Below, piece by piece: positions 35,969-42,951 of a DNA stretch of 64,000 nt. The DNA lies in contig JAFSOC010000021.1 in NCBI GenBank assembly GCA_017447185.1, forward strand, positions 1-64,000, in the 5' to 3' direction. The translations under genes and the position numbers were made by a program. The first letter of the stretch is position 1; each line of letters starts with the position of its first letter. Below the pieces are notes generated by a model that saw only the letters and a program-made list of their open reading frames with translations, was not told where the DNA came from and did no database searches. This DNA is from Clostridia bacterium (GTDB lineage: Bacteria; Bacillota; Clostridia; Christensenellales; Aristaeellaceae).

Positions 35969-35995
35969 AACGAAGCCCGCAGGGCAGAAAGAGAG
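35969..35995 (+). promoter_or_regulatory. Leader hairpin element, copy 1
   Basis: A 27-base sequence beginning AACGAAGCCC and ending AGAAAGAGAG, containing the stem GCCC/GGGC around GCA, placed just ahead of the first bacteriocin precursor. It recurs with one loop change at 37874-37900 ahead of the second precursor, so it is likely a shared 5' leader signal including the ribosome-binding site (AGAGAG). Confidence 0.6.
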
Positions 35996-36138
35996 AAAAA
36001 CAAAATGAAGAACAATATGAAAGAAATCAACATGAAGGAACTTAGTGTGAAAACATCTTTTACGAGCAGAGCAGGACCAACCGCAAAAGAAACGTATAGC
36101 AAACAAGCCTCTGAGAGGCAAAAATTGTAGAGATTTGA

Positions 36139-37410
36139 CTAACTGGCAAGCGCCTCCAATGAAATGGATCCTTCGGGAACAAGGCCAAGAGAGACAAGAA
36201 GCTTCACAGCTTCTTTGGCAGCGGAAACAGTCTGTTTCTTCTTCAGTTCTTCCGGCATATCGTATTTCTGGAGATCGCAAGGATTGAATGTTTCACCAGT
36301 TGAAACCATTGCGTAGATGGCGGTCAGAATCATACGAGCGATAGCAATGGTAGCTCTTTTCTTACCGCGGCGCTTCATGATCCGCTCGTATTTAATCCTG
36401 AAGTAAGGACACTTCTGAGTAGCTTTGACTGCAGCATGTGCCGCTTCCACCAAAGCTGGTTTCAGATATACTCCAGCACGGGAAACCCTGACAGATTTCT
36501 TCTTGCCAGCGGATTCGTTATTACCAGGTGTTAAACCCGCCCAGCGGCAAAGACGTTTGGAAGAACCGAATTCCGTCATGTCGGTACCAATTTCCGAAAT
36601 GATTGTTATTGCGAGACGGCGATCAATTCCGGGAATTGTACATAGGAGGGAAATGGTTCCTTCGTACTCGGCAGTCAGCTTAGCAATAATCTGGTCAATC
36701 TGGCTGATACGATTATCGATGTCAGCAAAATGCCCCTGAACGATGCGAACCCTTTCCTTCTGTTCCGCAGTCATATTGAAGCCGTTAACCGCTTCAACAA
36801 CATCTGAAGCTTTCTTTTTCAGAGAACGGCGGAGCAGGGAAACACAATGATCTGGATCTACGGTATCCGTATCCAGCAGGTAGTTCAGGATATCCGTTGA
36901 TGATTTCCCGAACATGTCGGAGACAACGGCATCCAGCGTCAGGTTACACACAGTGAAAGCATTCTGGAAACGATTCTTTTCACTGGAATGCATGGACACA
37001 AGCTTACTCCGGTAACGGGTACATTCACGGAGAATACGGATATCCTTGGGCGGAATGTAGCTTCCGGGAACAAGTCCCATGCGGAACAGATCCCCGATCC
37101 ACTTGGAATCCTTCTTGTCATCCTTGTTGCCCTTAACAGCGGAAACCCATTTTGGATTTGCGATGACAACATGGATGGAATCCTCGAGGACATTCCAGAC
37201 CGGAACCCAGTATTTACCGGTGCTCTCCATACAGACGTCCTTGCAGTCATTGTCAAGGAGCCACTGCTTGAAAGCAAGCAGGCCTCTGTAGAAAGTGGAG
37301 AAGCGTTTCTGCTGATACTGGGGCAGCACAAAGCTGCTGGTAATGATTGTGGCGACGAGAAAGGTTTTGTGAACATCGACGCCACAGCAGACCTTGTAGG
37401 TAAGTTTCAT
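36139..37410 (-). CDS. IS110-family DEDD transposase/recombinase
   Basis: A 423-residue recombinase. The N-terminal RuvC-like DEDD domain shows Asp12 in CCGVDVHKT, CMESTGKYWVPVWN and DSKWIGDLFRMGLVPGSYIPP. The C-terminal Transposase_20 domain has LLCTIPGID, RLCRWAGLTPGNNESAGKKK with the candidate nucleophile serine near residue 300, and RVSRAGVYLKPALVEAA. IS110 enzymes are now known to be directed by a bridge RNA that pairs with target and donor DNA. The start at ATG 37410 follows AAGGAGGG. All motifs look intact, so the protein may be active. Confidence 0.93.
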   Translation of the reverse strand: MKLTYKVCCGVDVHKTFLVATIITSSFVLPQYQQKRFSTFYRGLLAFKQWLLDNDCKDVCMESTGKYWVPVWNVLEDSIHVVIANPKWVSAVKGNKDDKKDSKWIGDLFRMGLVPGSYIPPKDIRILRECTRYRSKLVSMHSSEKNRFQNAFTVCNLTLDAVVSDMFGKSSTDILNYLLDTDTVDPDHCVSLLRRSLKKKASDVVEAVNGFNMTAEQKERVRIVQGHFADIDNRISQIDQIIAKLTAEYEGTISLLCTIPGIDRRLAITIISEIGTDMTEFGSSKRLCRWAGLTPGNNESAGKKKSVRVSRAGVYLKPALVEAAHAAVKATQKCPYFRIKYERIMKRRGKKRATIAIARMILTAIYAMVSTGETFNPCDLQKYDMPEELKKKQTVSAAKEAVKLLVSLGLVPEGSISLEALAS

Positions 37411-37464
37411 GACGACCCTCCTTCCTGTATTGGGAAGAGAGAGGCAGGGACTGAGCCACCACAC

Positions 37465-37625
37465 ATTAAACTAAGATAGCTTAAACAATTCTTAGTGTGC
37501 GGACTGGATCGACCCACTTATTTGTGCTTGAAAGGTGGCACTTACACTGATTAGCATACTGCCTTTGCAGCTGATGAGTTGCGTGCAACTCCTCCTACCG
37601 TGCTCTGTAGTGTGCCTCTCTCAAG
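37465..37625 (-). ncRNA. Candidate IS110 bridge RNA
   Basis: The noncoding end upstream of the recombinase. On the minus strand an extended -10 (TGGTACAAT, near 37640-37632) could start an RNA. It would contain, 5' to 3', a hairpin GAGTTGC/GCAACTC (37591-37576), a loop closed by GGCA/TGCC (37563-37537) that carries the 10-mer ATGCTAATCA (37557-37548), and then CACACTAAG (37499-37491). The first matches the upstream target flank plus core, the second the element right end plus core. Order (target guide first, donor guide second) agrees with the described bridge RNA of IS621. Exact ends are not determined. Confidence 0.6.
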
Positions 37626-37873
37626 CGTATTGTACCAGAAGACGGGTAATTCTGCGGCTCCTGTTTTCATTCCTATTTGTGCCGGTGCCGCACCGGCATG
37701 GTGATTAGCATGGAAGAAATGGAAAATGTCAGCGGCGGATGCATCTGGTGCATAGCCGGGTTATGCTCCACCGCAGTATGGATCGGCGGAATCGCCTACC
37801 TGTACTACCAGGCGCACAAGGACGACTGAGCAGTGCTGCTCCAAAATGAATACCACTAAAACTCACAGACAAA

Positions 37874-37900
37874 AACGAAGCCCACAGGGCAGAAAGAGAG
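37874..37900 (+). promoter_or_regulatory. Leader hairpin element, copy 2
   Basis: Same 27-base element as at 35969-35995 with a single change in the hairpin loop (ACA for GCA); the stem is unchanged. It lies ten bases before the second precursor start. Confidence 0.6.
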
Positions 37901-37909
37901 GAACAAACA

Positions 37910-38119
37910 ATGAATAACAATATGATGGAACTCACAATGGACCAGATGGAACGGACGAACGGCGGAATCAATATCTTCGGAGCAATCTCGGGGGCTTTTG
38001 CCGGCGCACTCACCGGCGCAGCCCTCGGCGGAACCTTCGGCGCTGTGCCCGGCGCGGTGGTCGGCGGTGTAGCGGGCGCGGTTGTCGGAGCAGCTGTCGG
38101 CGGAGCCGATTACAAGTGA
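37910..38119 (+). CDS. Double-glycine bacteriocin precursor, glycine-zipper type
   Basis: A 69-residue peptide. Leader MNNNMMELTMDQMERTNGG, then a 50-residue core (INIFGAISGAFAGALTGAAL onward) extremely rich in Gly and Ala with many GxxxG-type repeats, ending GGADYK. This is the signature of class IIb (two-peptide) or Blp-like pore-forming bacteriocins, where glycine zippers drive helix pairing in the target membrane. It is preceded by the shared leader element and followed 17 bases later by a second GxxxG peptide, a probable partner. No immunity gene or C39 transporter is nearby. Confidence 0.8.
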   Translation: MNNNMMELTMDQMERTNGGINIFGAISGAFAGALTGAALGGTFGAVPGAVVGGVAGAVVGAAVGGADYK

Positions 38120-38136
38120 GACAGGAGGAAAAGACA

Positions 38137-38313
38137 ATGAATACCAGCATGAAAGAACTGAACCTGGACGAAATGGAACAGGTAAACGGCGGCAGCATCA
38201 TCGGTCTTCTCTGCGTGCTCGGCGTAGTCGGCGGCGCGATCGGCATGGCCATCGGCATCGGACATGCCCTGAAGGATTCCGATGTGGAAATCCATAACGG
38301 TCCATTCCATTAA
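38137..38313 (+). CDS. Double-glycine bacteriocin precursor, probable partner peptide
   Basis: A 58-residue peptide. Leader MNTSMKELNLDEMEQVNGG, then a 39-residue core with a hydrophobic glycine-rich helix (SIIGLLCVLGVVGGAIGMAI) and a polar tail with acidic and His residues. AGGAGG precedes the ATG at eight bases. Its leader closely matches those of the other two precursors, and its spacing from the previous gene suggests cotranscription. With that gene it could form a class IIb pair. It ends three bases before the 3' end of a minus-strand phage gene remnant. Confidence 0.8.
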   Translation: MNTSMKELNLDEMEQVNGGSIIGLLCVLGVVGGAIGMAIGIGHALKDSDVEIHNGPFH

Positions 38314-38315
38314 TC

Positions 38316-38514
38316 TCAGAGAGAATGATCCCGGGCGGCTTCGGCCGCCCTTCTTTCATTTTCCCGTTTCACCCGGATCAGCTCCGTGATATCCAGCAGG
38401 TCGTCCAGCGTATAGGTTCCGTCCCAGCATTCATGCTGACGCTACATCCCTGTACTCACCGGCAGGAAGAGGAATTCGTCCACGTTCGGACATTCGGCAA
38501 TCAGGAAGCCGGGA
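38316..38514 (-). pseudogene. Fragments of phage tail chaperone-region genes
   Basis: The minus strand reads, in one frame, DPGFLIAECPNVDEFLFLPV and then, after a TAG, ECWDGTYTLDDLLDITELIR with a charged helical end, stopping at TGA 38318-38316. The preceding DUF3383-like gene ends in a different frame at 38515. These look like 3' pieces of one or two phage genes that would normally lie between the tail tube genes and the tape measure. They are joined at the left to the bacteriocin cassette. Confidence 0.5.
38333..38356 (+). terminator. Possible terminator of the bacteriocin cassette
   Basis: GGGCGGC-TTCG-GCCGCCC, a perfect seven-base stem with a stable tetraloop, followed by TTCTTTCATTTT. 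It lies 20 bases after the last precursor, but also inside the codons of a phage remnant (RRAAEAAR), so its role is uncertain. Confidence 0.5.
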
Positions 38515-39039
38515 TCACGGGCGCGGTTTCGAACCGCCTTCGCCGAAAAAACCTTCCAGCGTCCAGACAACCTCCTCGATGGTCAGCTTCAGGCAGATGC
38601 CCGGCTCATACTTCAGTTCCGGATAGCCCCATTCTCCCTGGGTCATCACCGGATACCATCCGGCCGGCAGAAGCACTTCCGCGTCCGTCCTCGTATCCGC
38701 CAGGGCGACGCCGTAGAAATCCCCCGTCTTCTCCAGCAGAGCGTCCAGGGCCTGCACCGGGGATTCCGAATTCGGATAGCAGGAGACCAGCAGCCTCCCG
38801 GGCGACGGAGAAGCGGCGAAGTATTTCTGCGCGGCCTTGTACGGCTCGGAAGAGGCCGGGAAGCCGTCGGCGATCAGGCCGGCGGCAGCTTCCGTCGAAT
38901 TGGCGTAGGACCGCAGGCGCTTTGCCGCGGCGTAGGAGGAATCCTTCACCAGCAGGGCGCCGGTATCAAAGGATGTGGGCTGCGAGGCGGACCGGACCAC
39001 ATTCACGGCCACCCGGGCGATCGTATTGATGGAAAGCAT
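38515..39039 (-). pseudogene. DUF3383-like phage tail protein, copy B (truncated)
   Basis: A 174-residue frame starting MLSINTIARVAVNVVRSASQ and including GDFYGVALADTRTDAEV; it resembles the N-terminal half of DUF3383 (tail sheath/tube-like) proteins, which are around 350 residues. The frame ends early at GGSKPRP. The first ~88 codons are repeated in copy A at 41180-41443. The plus-strand S41 peptidase gene lies between the two copies. Confidence 0.6.
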
Positions 39040-39126
39040 GCGGAAATTCTCCTTTCAGAAGAATGGCTGGAATGGTATAATGCAATGGAAATCAGTTTAA
39101 CTTTCAATTTAATTGTGCAAGCGCGA

Positions 39127-39155
39127 TTGATTGGAGACCTGTTTTTAACTATAAT
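39127..39155 (+). promoter_or_regulatory. Consensus promoter of the S41 peptidase gene
   Basis: TTGATT (39127-39132), 17-base spacer, TATAAT (39150-39155), in an AT-rich intergenic stretch 107 bases before the peptidase ATG. Confidence 0.85.
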
Positions 39156-39262
39156 GATTTCAGCAAAGCTTTAGGACGGATAATATATGATTATTCCAGA
39201 ACAAGTTATATTGGTTGATGCAGGATATGAAAAGCGAATCAATCCGAAAGAGGAAAAAGAAG

Positions 39263-41170
39263 ATGAGAAAAATCCTATCACTGGTCATCGCGCTGTGCCT
39301 GCTCTGTTCCTTCTGCATGGCGGAAGAAGCCCTGGCCGTGCCGGCAGGCAGCCCGGCCGAACTCCCCTCCCTGTGGGATGGCGGGGAAACCCACACGATT
39401 GAGAAGAAAGCCATGACGATGTACGTCAGTTCGCTGAACAGCCAGTGGCCTGAGGAATTCCCGGTATATTTCATGGACGGGGTGGCGGACGTACCCTGGC
39501 TGGATGTGCGGGATTACGCCGATTTCATCGGCGTTTGCCTCTCTGCGAAGGACACAGACGGGGCCAGCGAGGAAAGCGACATCGCTGTGACTGTGGACGA
39601 CGCACAGAAAACAGTCACCTGGATGCGCCGGGAAAGTGATCTGGTTCTCTTCAACTTTGCGGAACAGCAGATCATCTGGCCCGATTACGAGGGATTCAGC
39701 CGGCGTGAAGGCAGGCCGTACATGGATATGATGCTGGAGGGATTCACGGGGATTGATAGCGACGGTCAGCCCGGGATCATCAAACTCGGAACCGTACGGG
39801 AACGCCTGGGCAGGCCGGTCACCCTGGACCTGAAAAAATACGGCATCCCCATGATTTCCCAGGACGGACTGTACCTTGTTCCCCTGCAGACGCTGTCCGC
39901 GTTCTTTCTTTCAGCAGAAGGCCGGGCCATGTACTGCAACCAGGAGTGCCTGATCGTCACCGCGCCGAGCGAATTCATCCAGGCAATAGTCGCGATGCAG
40001 TCCGCGAATGCGTCGCTGAACCCGGAAGACGTAGCCGCCCTGCAGGAATTGCCCGAGGAAGAAGCCAAGGCAAAGGTAATGGAGCTTCTCCAGGAGGCTC
40101 TTGCGTCCCGGGAACAGCCCACGCTGTACAACACCTATATGTCGGGCCCCAAAGGCGAGCGGAGCGCAGCGCTGACGGACTACGGGCTGCACGAGCTGGC
40201 AATGGAGCTGGATTGCCTCTACGGCCTGAAGGAAGCCCACGATATCGATGATTTTATGCTTTATTTCCTTGAAACCGGCCTGCTCTCCGGCCTGAACAGC
40301 GCGAAGCCGGAGGAAGCCGACGCTGCGATCAACGACCTGGCGAACGTCTGGCTGGACGACGGGCACTCCGGTTTTTACAGCGGCTCGTACCTGTCGGAAA
40401 GCGGCCTGATGGAAACAGTAAGCGGTTTTTCCAGTTCCGGATTGAAAACGCTGCAGATGCGCCTGGCCGGAATCCGCAGGCAGGTCCTGGGAGACGTTGT
40501 GCCCGCCTATACCGAGATCGGCAATACGGCCTTCGTGACGCTGGACAGTTTCGTTTGCGCGAATGCGGATTATTACACGGAGGACCCGGAAAGCCTGCCG
40601 GGAAACACCCTCGCAATCGTCATCGACGCCCACCGCCGGATTACCCGGGAAAACAGCCCGATCCGGAACGTCGTGCTGGACCTGAGTGTGAATAGTGGCG
40701 GCATGGCTCCCGCAGCTGTTTTCCTGGTCAGCTGGATGCTGGGTGACGCCCACCTGTCGCTCAAGAGCATGCTCAGCGGCGCGGAAAGCACCGTCGAATA
40801 CCGGGCGGATGTAAACCTGGACCACGTTTTCGACGAACAGGATACACTGGCCGGCCGCGGACTGCGCCTGTTCTGCCTGACCTCCCCGGCTTCCTTCTCC
40901 TGCGGGAACCTGGTCCCCTGGGCGTTCAAGGAAGACGGCTCAGTGAAGCTGCTGGGCGGCGTGACCGGCGGCGGCAGCTGCGTGACGCTGCCGATGACGA
41001 CAGCCTGGGGCACCTCCTATGTTACTTCCGGTCCGAACCGCCTCTCCTTCATGAAGAACGGGGCGTATTATGACGTTGACCGAGGCGTGGATCCGGACTA
41101 TGTGATCAGCTCCTATGAGCGCTACTACGACCGGGAAGCCCTGGTTGAATACATCAACAGCCTCTACTGA
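39263..41170 (+). CDS. Secreted S41-family peptidase (phage cargo)
   Basis: A 635-residue protein with a signal peptide (MRKILSLVIALCLLCSFCMA). The N-terminal half includes copper-amine-oxidase-like beta segments (FPVYFMDGVADVPWLDVRDY); the C-terminal part is a tail-specific protease/S41 fold with AFVTLDSF, NVVLDLSVNSGGMAPAAVFL and the active-site region LTSPASFSCGN, followed by GGVTGGGSCV. No PDZ domain is obvious. It has its own promoter and is opposite in direction to the surrounding phage genes, being bounded on both sides by DUF3383 copies. A role in processing surface peptides is possible; there is no direct evidence linking it to the bacteriocins. Confidence 0.82.
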   Translation: MRKILSLVIALCLLCSFCMAEEALAVPAGSPAELPSLWDGGETHTIEKKAMTMYVSSLNSQWPEEFPVYFMDGVADVPWLDVRDYADFIGVCLSAKDTDGASEESDIAVTVDDAQKTVTWMRRESDLVLFNFAEQQIIWPDYEGFSRREGRPYMDMMLEGFTGIDSDGQPGIIKLGTVRERLGRPVTLDLKKYGIPMISQDGLYLVPLQTLSAFFLSAEGRAMYCNQECLIVTAPSEFIQAIVAMQSANASLNPEDVAALQELPEEEAKAKVMELLQEALASREQPTLYNTYMSGPKGERSAALTDYGLHELAMELDCLYGLKEAHDIDDFMLYFLETGLLSGLNSAKPEEADAAINDLANVWLDDGHSGFYSGSYLSESGLMETVSGFSSSGLKTLQMRLAGIRRQVLGDVVPAYTEIGNTAFVTLDSFVCANADYYTEDPESLPGNTLAIVIDAHRRITRENSPIRNVVLDLSVNSGGMAPAAVFLVSWMLGDAHLSLKSMLSGAESTVEYRADVNLDHVFDEQDTLAGRGLRLFCLTSPASFSCGNLVPWAFKEDGSVKLLGGVTGGGSCVTLPMTTAWGTSYVTSGPNRLSFMKNGAYYDVDRGVDPDYVISSYERYYDREALVEYINSLY

Positions 41171-41179
41171 TGAAAGGAG

Positions 41180-41443
41180 ATAGCAGCTCACAAGCAGCCT
41201 CCCGGGAACCGGAGAGGCTGCAAAGTATTTCTGCGCTGCCTTGTATGGTTCCGAAGAGGAAGAAAAGCCATCCGCTACCATGCCGGCGGCTGCCTCCGCG
41301 GAGTTGGCATACGACCGGAGGCGTTTGGCTGCGGTATAGGAAGCATCCTTCACCAGCAGCGCTCCGGTATCAAAGGAAGTTGGCTGCGAAGCGGACCGGA
41401 TCACATTCACAGCCACCCGGGCAATCGTATTGATGGAAAGCAT
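41180..41443 (-). pseudogene. DUF3383-like phage tail protein, copy A (truncated)
   Basis: Eighty-eight codons starting MLSINTIARVAVNVIRSASQ, nearly identical in protein to copy B through GRLLVSCY, after which the frame runs into the antisense of the S41 gene. The breakpoint at about 41180 is ten bases past the S41 stop codon. The upstream phage genes continue in order, so copy A is at the native position of the gene. Confidence 0.6.
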
Positions 41444-41469
41444 AGGCTGACTCCTTTCGTTGTCAGAGT

Positions 41470-42006
41470 TTATTTATCGGTTCTCAGAACAATTGCCGGT
41501 GCCGTCCGGATCGCGTTCCGGCGGTTCGGATGCTGCTGTGTTTCCTCCGTCCGGAGGGAGACCGTCAGATCCGCTCTTTCCCGCCAGAGGGAGCCCTCCG
41601 GCTCATGCAGCAGCTGCGGCTCCGGCGGATCCGGGACCGGATAGATCCCCGCCTTCCGCAGGATGCTCCGGGGATATCCGGAGCCGTCCAGATACAGAAA
41701 AACCCGGATCTTCCGGGCGTTCTCCAGGGCGTGCGGGCCGTAGCAGACCACCACAAGCCGCCATGCGGAGAAGGTGGAAACCGACGGCGTATGGGATGCC
41801 GATCCCGGATTCGTCGCGCCATAAATTGCCGGGGGCTCCGGCGCAGTATCCGGCTCCAGGGAGTAATAAATCACATCCGTACTCCGGGGCGGCCGCGGCG
41901 CATTCTCCGGCTCCTGATACGCCTCCCGGATCAGTACTGCAGCCTCCGAGGAAGAAGCCGACAATCCGAAACAGGCGCAAAGGGCGGAAAAAATCGTTTC
42001 ATTCAT
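41470..42006 (-). CDS. Phage neck terminator-like protein
   Basis: A 178-residue protein. The central part RLVVVCYGPHALENARKIRV and LDGSGYPRSILRKAGIYPVP is characteristic of the neck/tail terminator (gp12-like) proteins in Clostridia prophages. Its ATG overlaps the end of the preceding head-tail gene by eight bases. It appears intact in length. The C-terminus is basic and Gln/Asn-rich. No function is expected without the missing head genes. Confidence 0.65.
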   Translation of the reverse strand: MNETIFSALCACFGLSASSSEAAVLIREAYQEPENAPRPPRSTDVIYYSLEPDTAPEPPAIYGATNPGSASHTPSVSTFSAWRLVVVCYGPHALENARKIRVFLYLDGSGYPRSILRKAGIYPVPDPPEPQLLHEPEGSLWRERADLTVSLRTEETQQHPNRRNAIRTAPAIVLRTDK

Positions 42007-42361
42007 GCATCTTCACCGCAAGGCATTGATAATATCCGAACATGGCCCAGTCCCGGACCTTCACCACCCGCCAGGTTTCTCCGTTCCAGAGGATCCGGTC
42101 CGGCGTGGAATAGGTCGCTCCCCCATCGTTTTCTCCCTGACTCAAGGCGAAGTCAGTGTAGATGGCGATAAACTCCTCATTACGGTCCTCCTCCGGCAGC
42201 AGCTGGATCATCTCCGGCGTGCCGGGATGGATGCATCCGGATGCCGGCAACGTCTGCGTTGCCGGAACGGAAGTACCGTTCTGCCGGCGGTAGGTGGTCC
42301 GCTGAACCGAAAAGGACGTAAAGCCCAGCTCCGGATCGGTAATCGCTTCTGTAATTTGCAT
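41999..42361 (-). CDS. Phage head-tail connector-like protein
   Basis: A 120-residue protein starting MQITEAITDPELGFTSFSVQ, with the motif RILWNGETWRVVKVRDWAMF near the C-terminus that is typical of small head-closure/tail-attachment proteins. It lies between the gp10-like and neck terminator genes, the usual position. The GNAT cargo gene interrupts the spacing to gp10. Confidence 0.6.
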   Translation of the reverse strand: MQITEAITDPELGFTSFSVQRTTYRRQNGTSVPATQTLPASGCIHPGTPEMIQLLPEEDRNEEFIAIYTDFALSQGENDGGATYSTPDRILWNGETWRVVKVRDWAMFGYYQCLAVKMHE

Positions 42362-42383
42362 AGAAACCTCGGTGTGGTATAAT
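42356..42383 (+). promoter_or_regulatory. Promoter of the GNAT gene
   Basis: TTGCAT (42356-42361) and TATAAT (42378-42383) with a 16-base spacer. The -35 box lies over the first codons of the opposing phage gene, showing how tightly the cargo is inserted. Confidence 0.7.
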
Positions 42384-42458
42384 CCTTTTCGGAAAACTTT
42401 GTGAGTTTATCTTTCAGTTTTATAGACTATGACAGATCGGGGTTTGAGGTTGGATGAT

Positions 42459-42875
42459 ATGAAGTGTGAACTGTTAGCAGAATCAAATTATGCGTTGCTA
42501 CTGGACTTTATTGATGATGTGAACACAAAATACGATGAAACCGTGCTGAAAGCGTTTTTGAATGAAAAGAACGCATACGGTTATATTGCCGTAGACGACG
42601 GAAAAGCAATTGGATTTGCGTACGGTTATGTGTTAAATGAACCTGATGGACGAAAGACTTTTTATCTGCACGCGATAGATATTATGACCGGTTATCAGAA
42701 TCTTGGTTACGGAACGGAATTGGTCAGATTTGTGTATGCACATTCAAAAAGCCTGGGTTGCCGCAAAATGTTTTTGATGACAAACACCGGCAACGTGTCT
42801 GCTTGCAGATGCTATGAAAAGGCGGGTGGAATAAGCGCTGCAGCTGACGTTGTCATGTATGAATACAAGAAATGA
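42459..42875 (+). CDS. GNAT-family N-acetyltransferase (phage cargo)
   Basis: A 138-residue acetyltransferase. The acetyl-CoA-binding signature is visible as YQNLGYGTELVRFV, followed by CRKMFLMTNTGNVSACRCYEKAGG, the usual GNAT end. The pattern IGFAYGYVL...LHAIDIMTGY recalls small-molecule acetyltransferases of the AAC(3)-I type, but I cannot assign the substrate. Start at ATG 42459 follows GAGG; an upstream ATG at 42429 lacks a ribosome site. The gene is notably AT-rich, has its own promoter and terminator, and lies opposite to the flanking phage genes. Confidence 0.82.
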   Translation: MKCELLAESNYALLLDFIDDVNTKYDETVLKAFLNEKNAYGYIAVDDGKAIGFAYGYVLNEPDGRKTFYLHAIDIMTGYQNLGYGTELVRFVYAHSKSLGCRKMFLMTNTGNVSACRCYEKAGGISAAADVVMYEYKK

Positions 42876-42930
42876 TTCAGCATGTAGTATGATCTGCTCG
42901 AAAAACCGGAATATAAATTCCCTTCCCCCG

Positions 42931-42951
42931 ACCCGCGAAAGCGGGCTTTTC
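42931..42951 (+). terminator. Terminator of the GNAT gene
   Basis: CCCGC-GAAA-GCGGG stem-loop followed by CTTTTCTC, ending exactly where the opposing gp10-like gene ends. Confidence 0.75.

Larger units (their letters stand above)
36046..37708 (-). mobile_element. IS110-family insertion sequence
   Basis: The element is 1,663 bp, bounded by TTAG at 36042-36045 and 37705-37708 (one copy belongs to the target, so ends may shift by up to four bases). It contains one DEDD transposase gene and a noncoding end of about 295 bases upstream of that gene, the standard IS110-group layout. There are no terminal inverted repeats, as usual for this family. It sits inside a bacteriocin precursor gene. Confidence 0.88.
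36005..37829 (+). pseudogene. Double-glycine bacteriocin precursor, split by IS110
   Basis: The first 13 codons (36005-36043, MKNNMKEINMKEL) are followed by the IS110 element; the rest resumes at 37709. Removing 1,663 bases so that one TTAG copy remains (36042-36045 or 37705-37708) gives a perfect 53-codon gene to TGA 37827-37829. Its leader ends LSMEEMENVSGG, a canonical double-glycine leader, and its 29-residue core starts CIWCIAGLCSTAVWIGGIA with three cysteines and a charged QAHKDD tail. Such precursors are normally cleaved after GG by a C39 peptidase-ABC transporter. The split gene cannot make the peptide unless the element excises. Confidence 0.85.
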
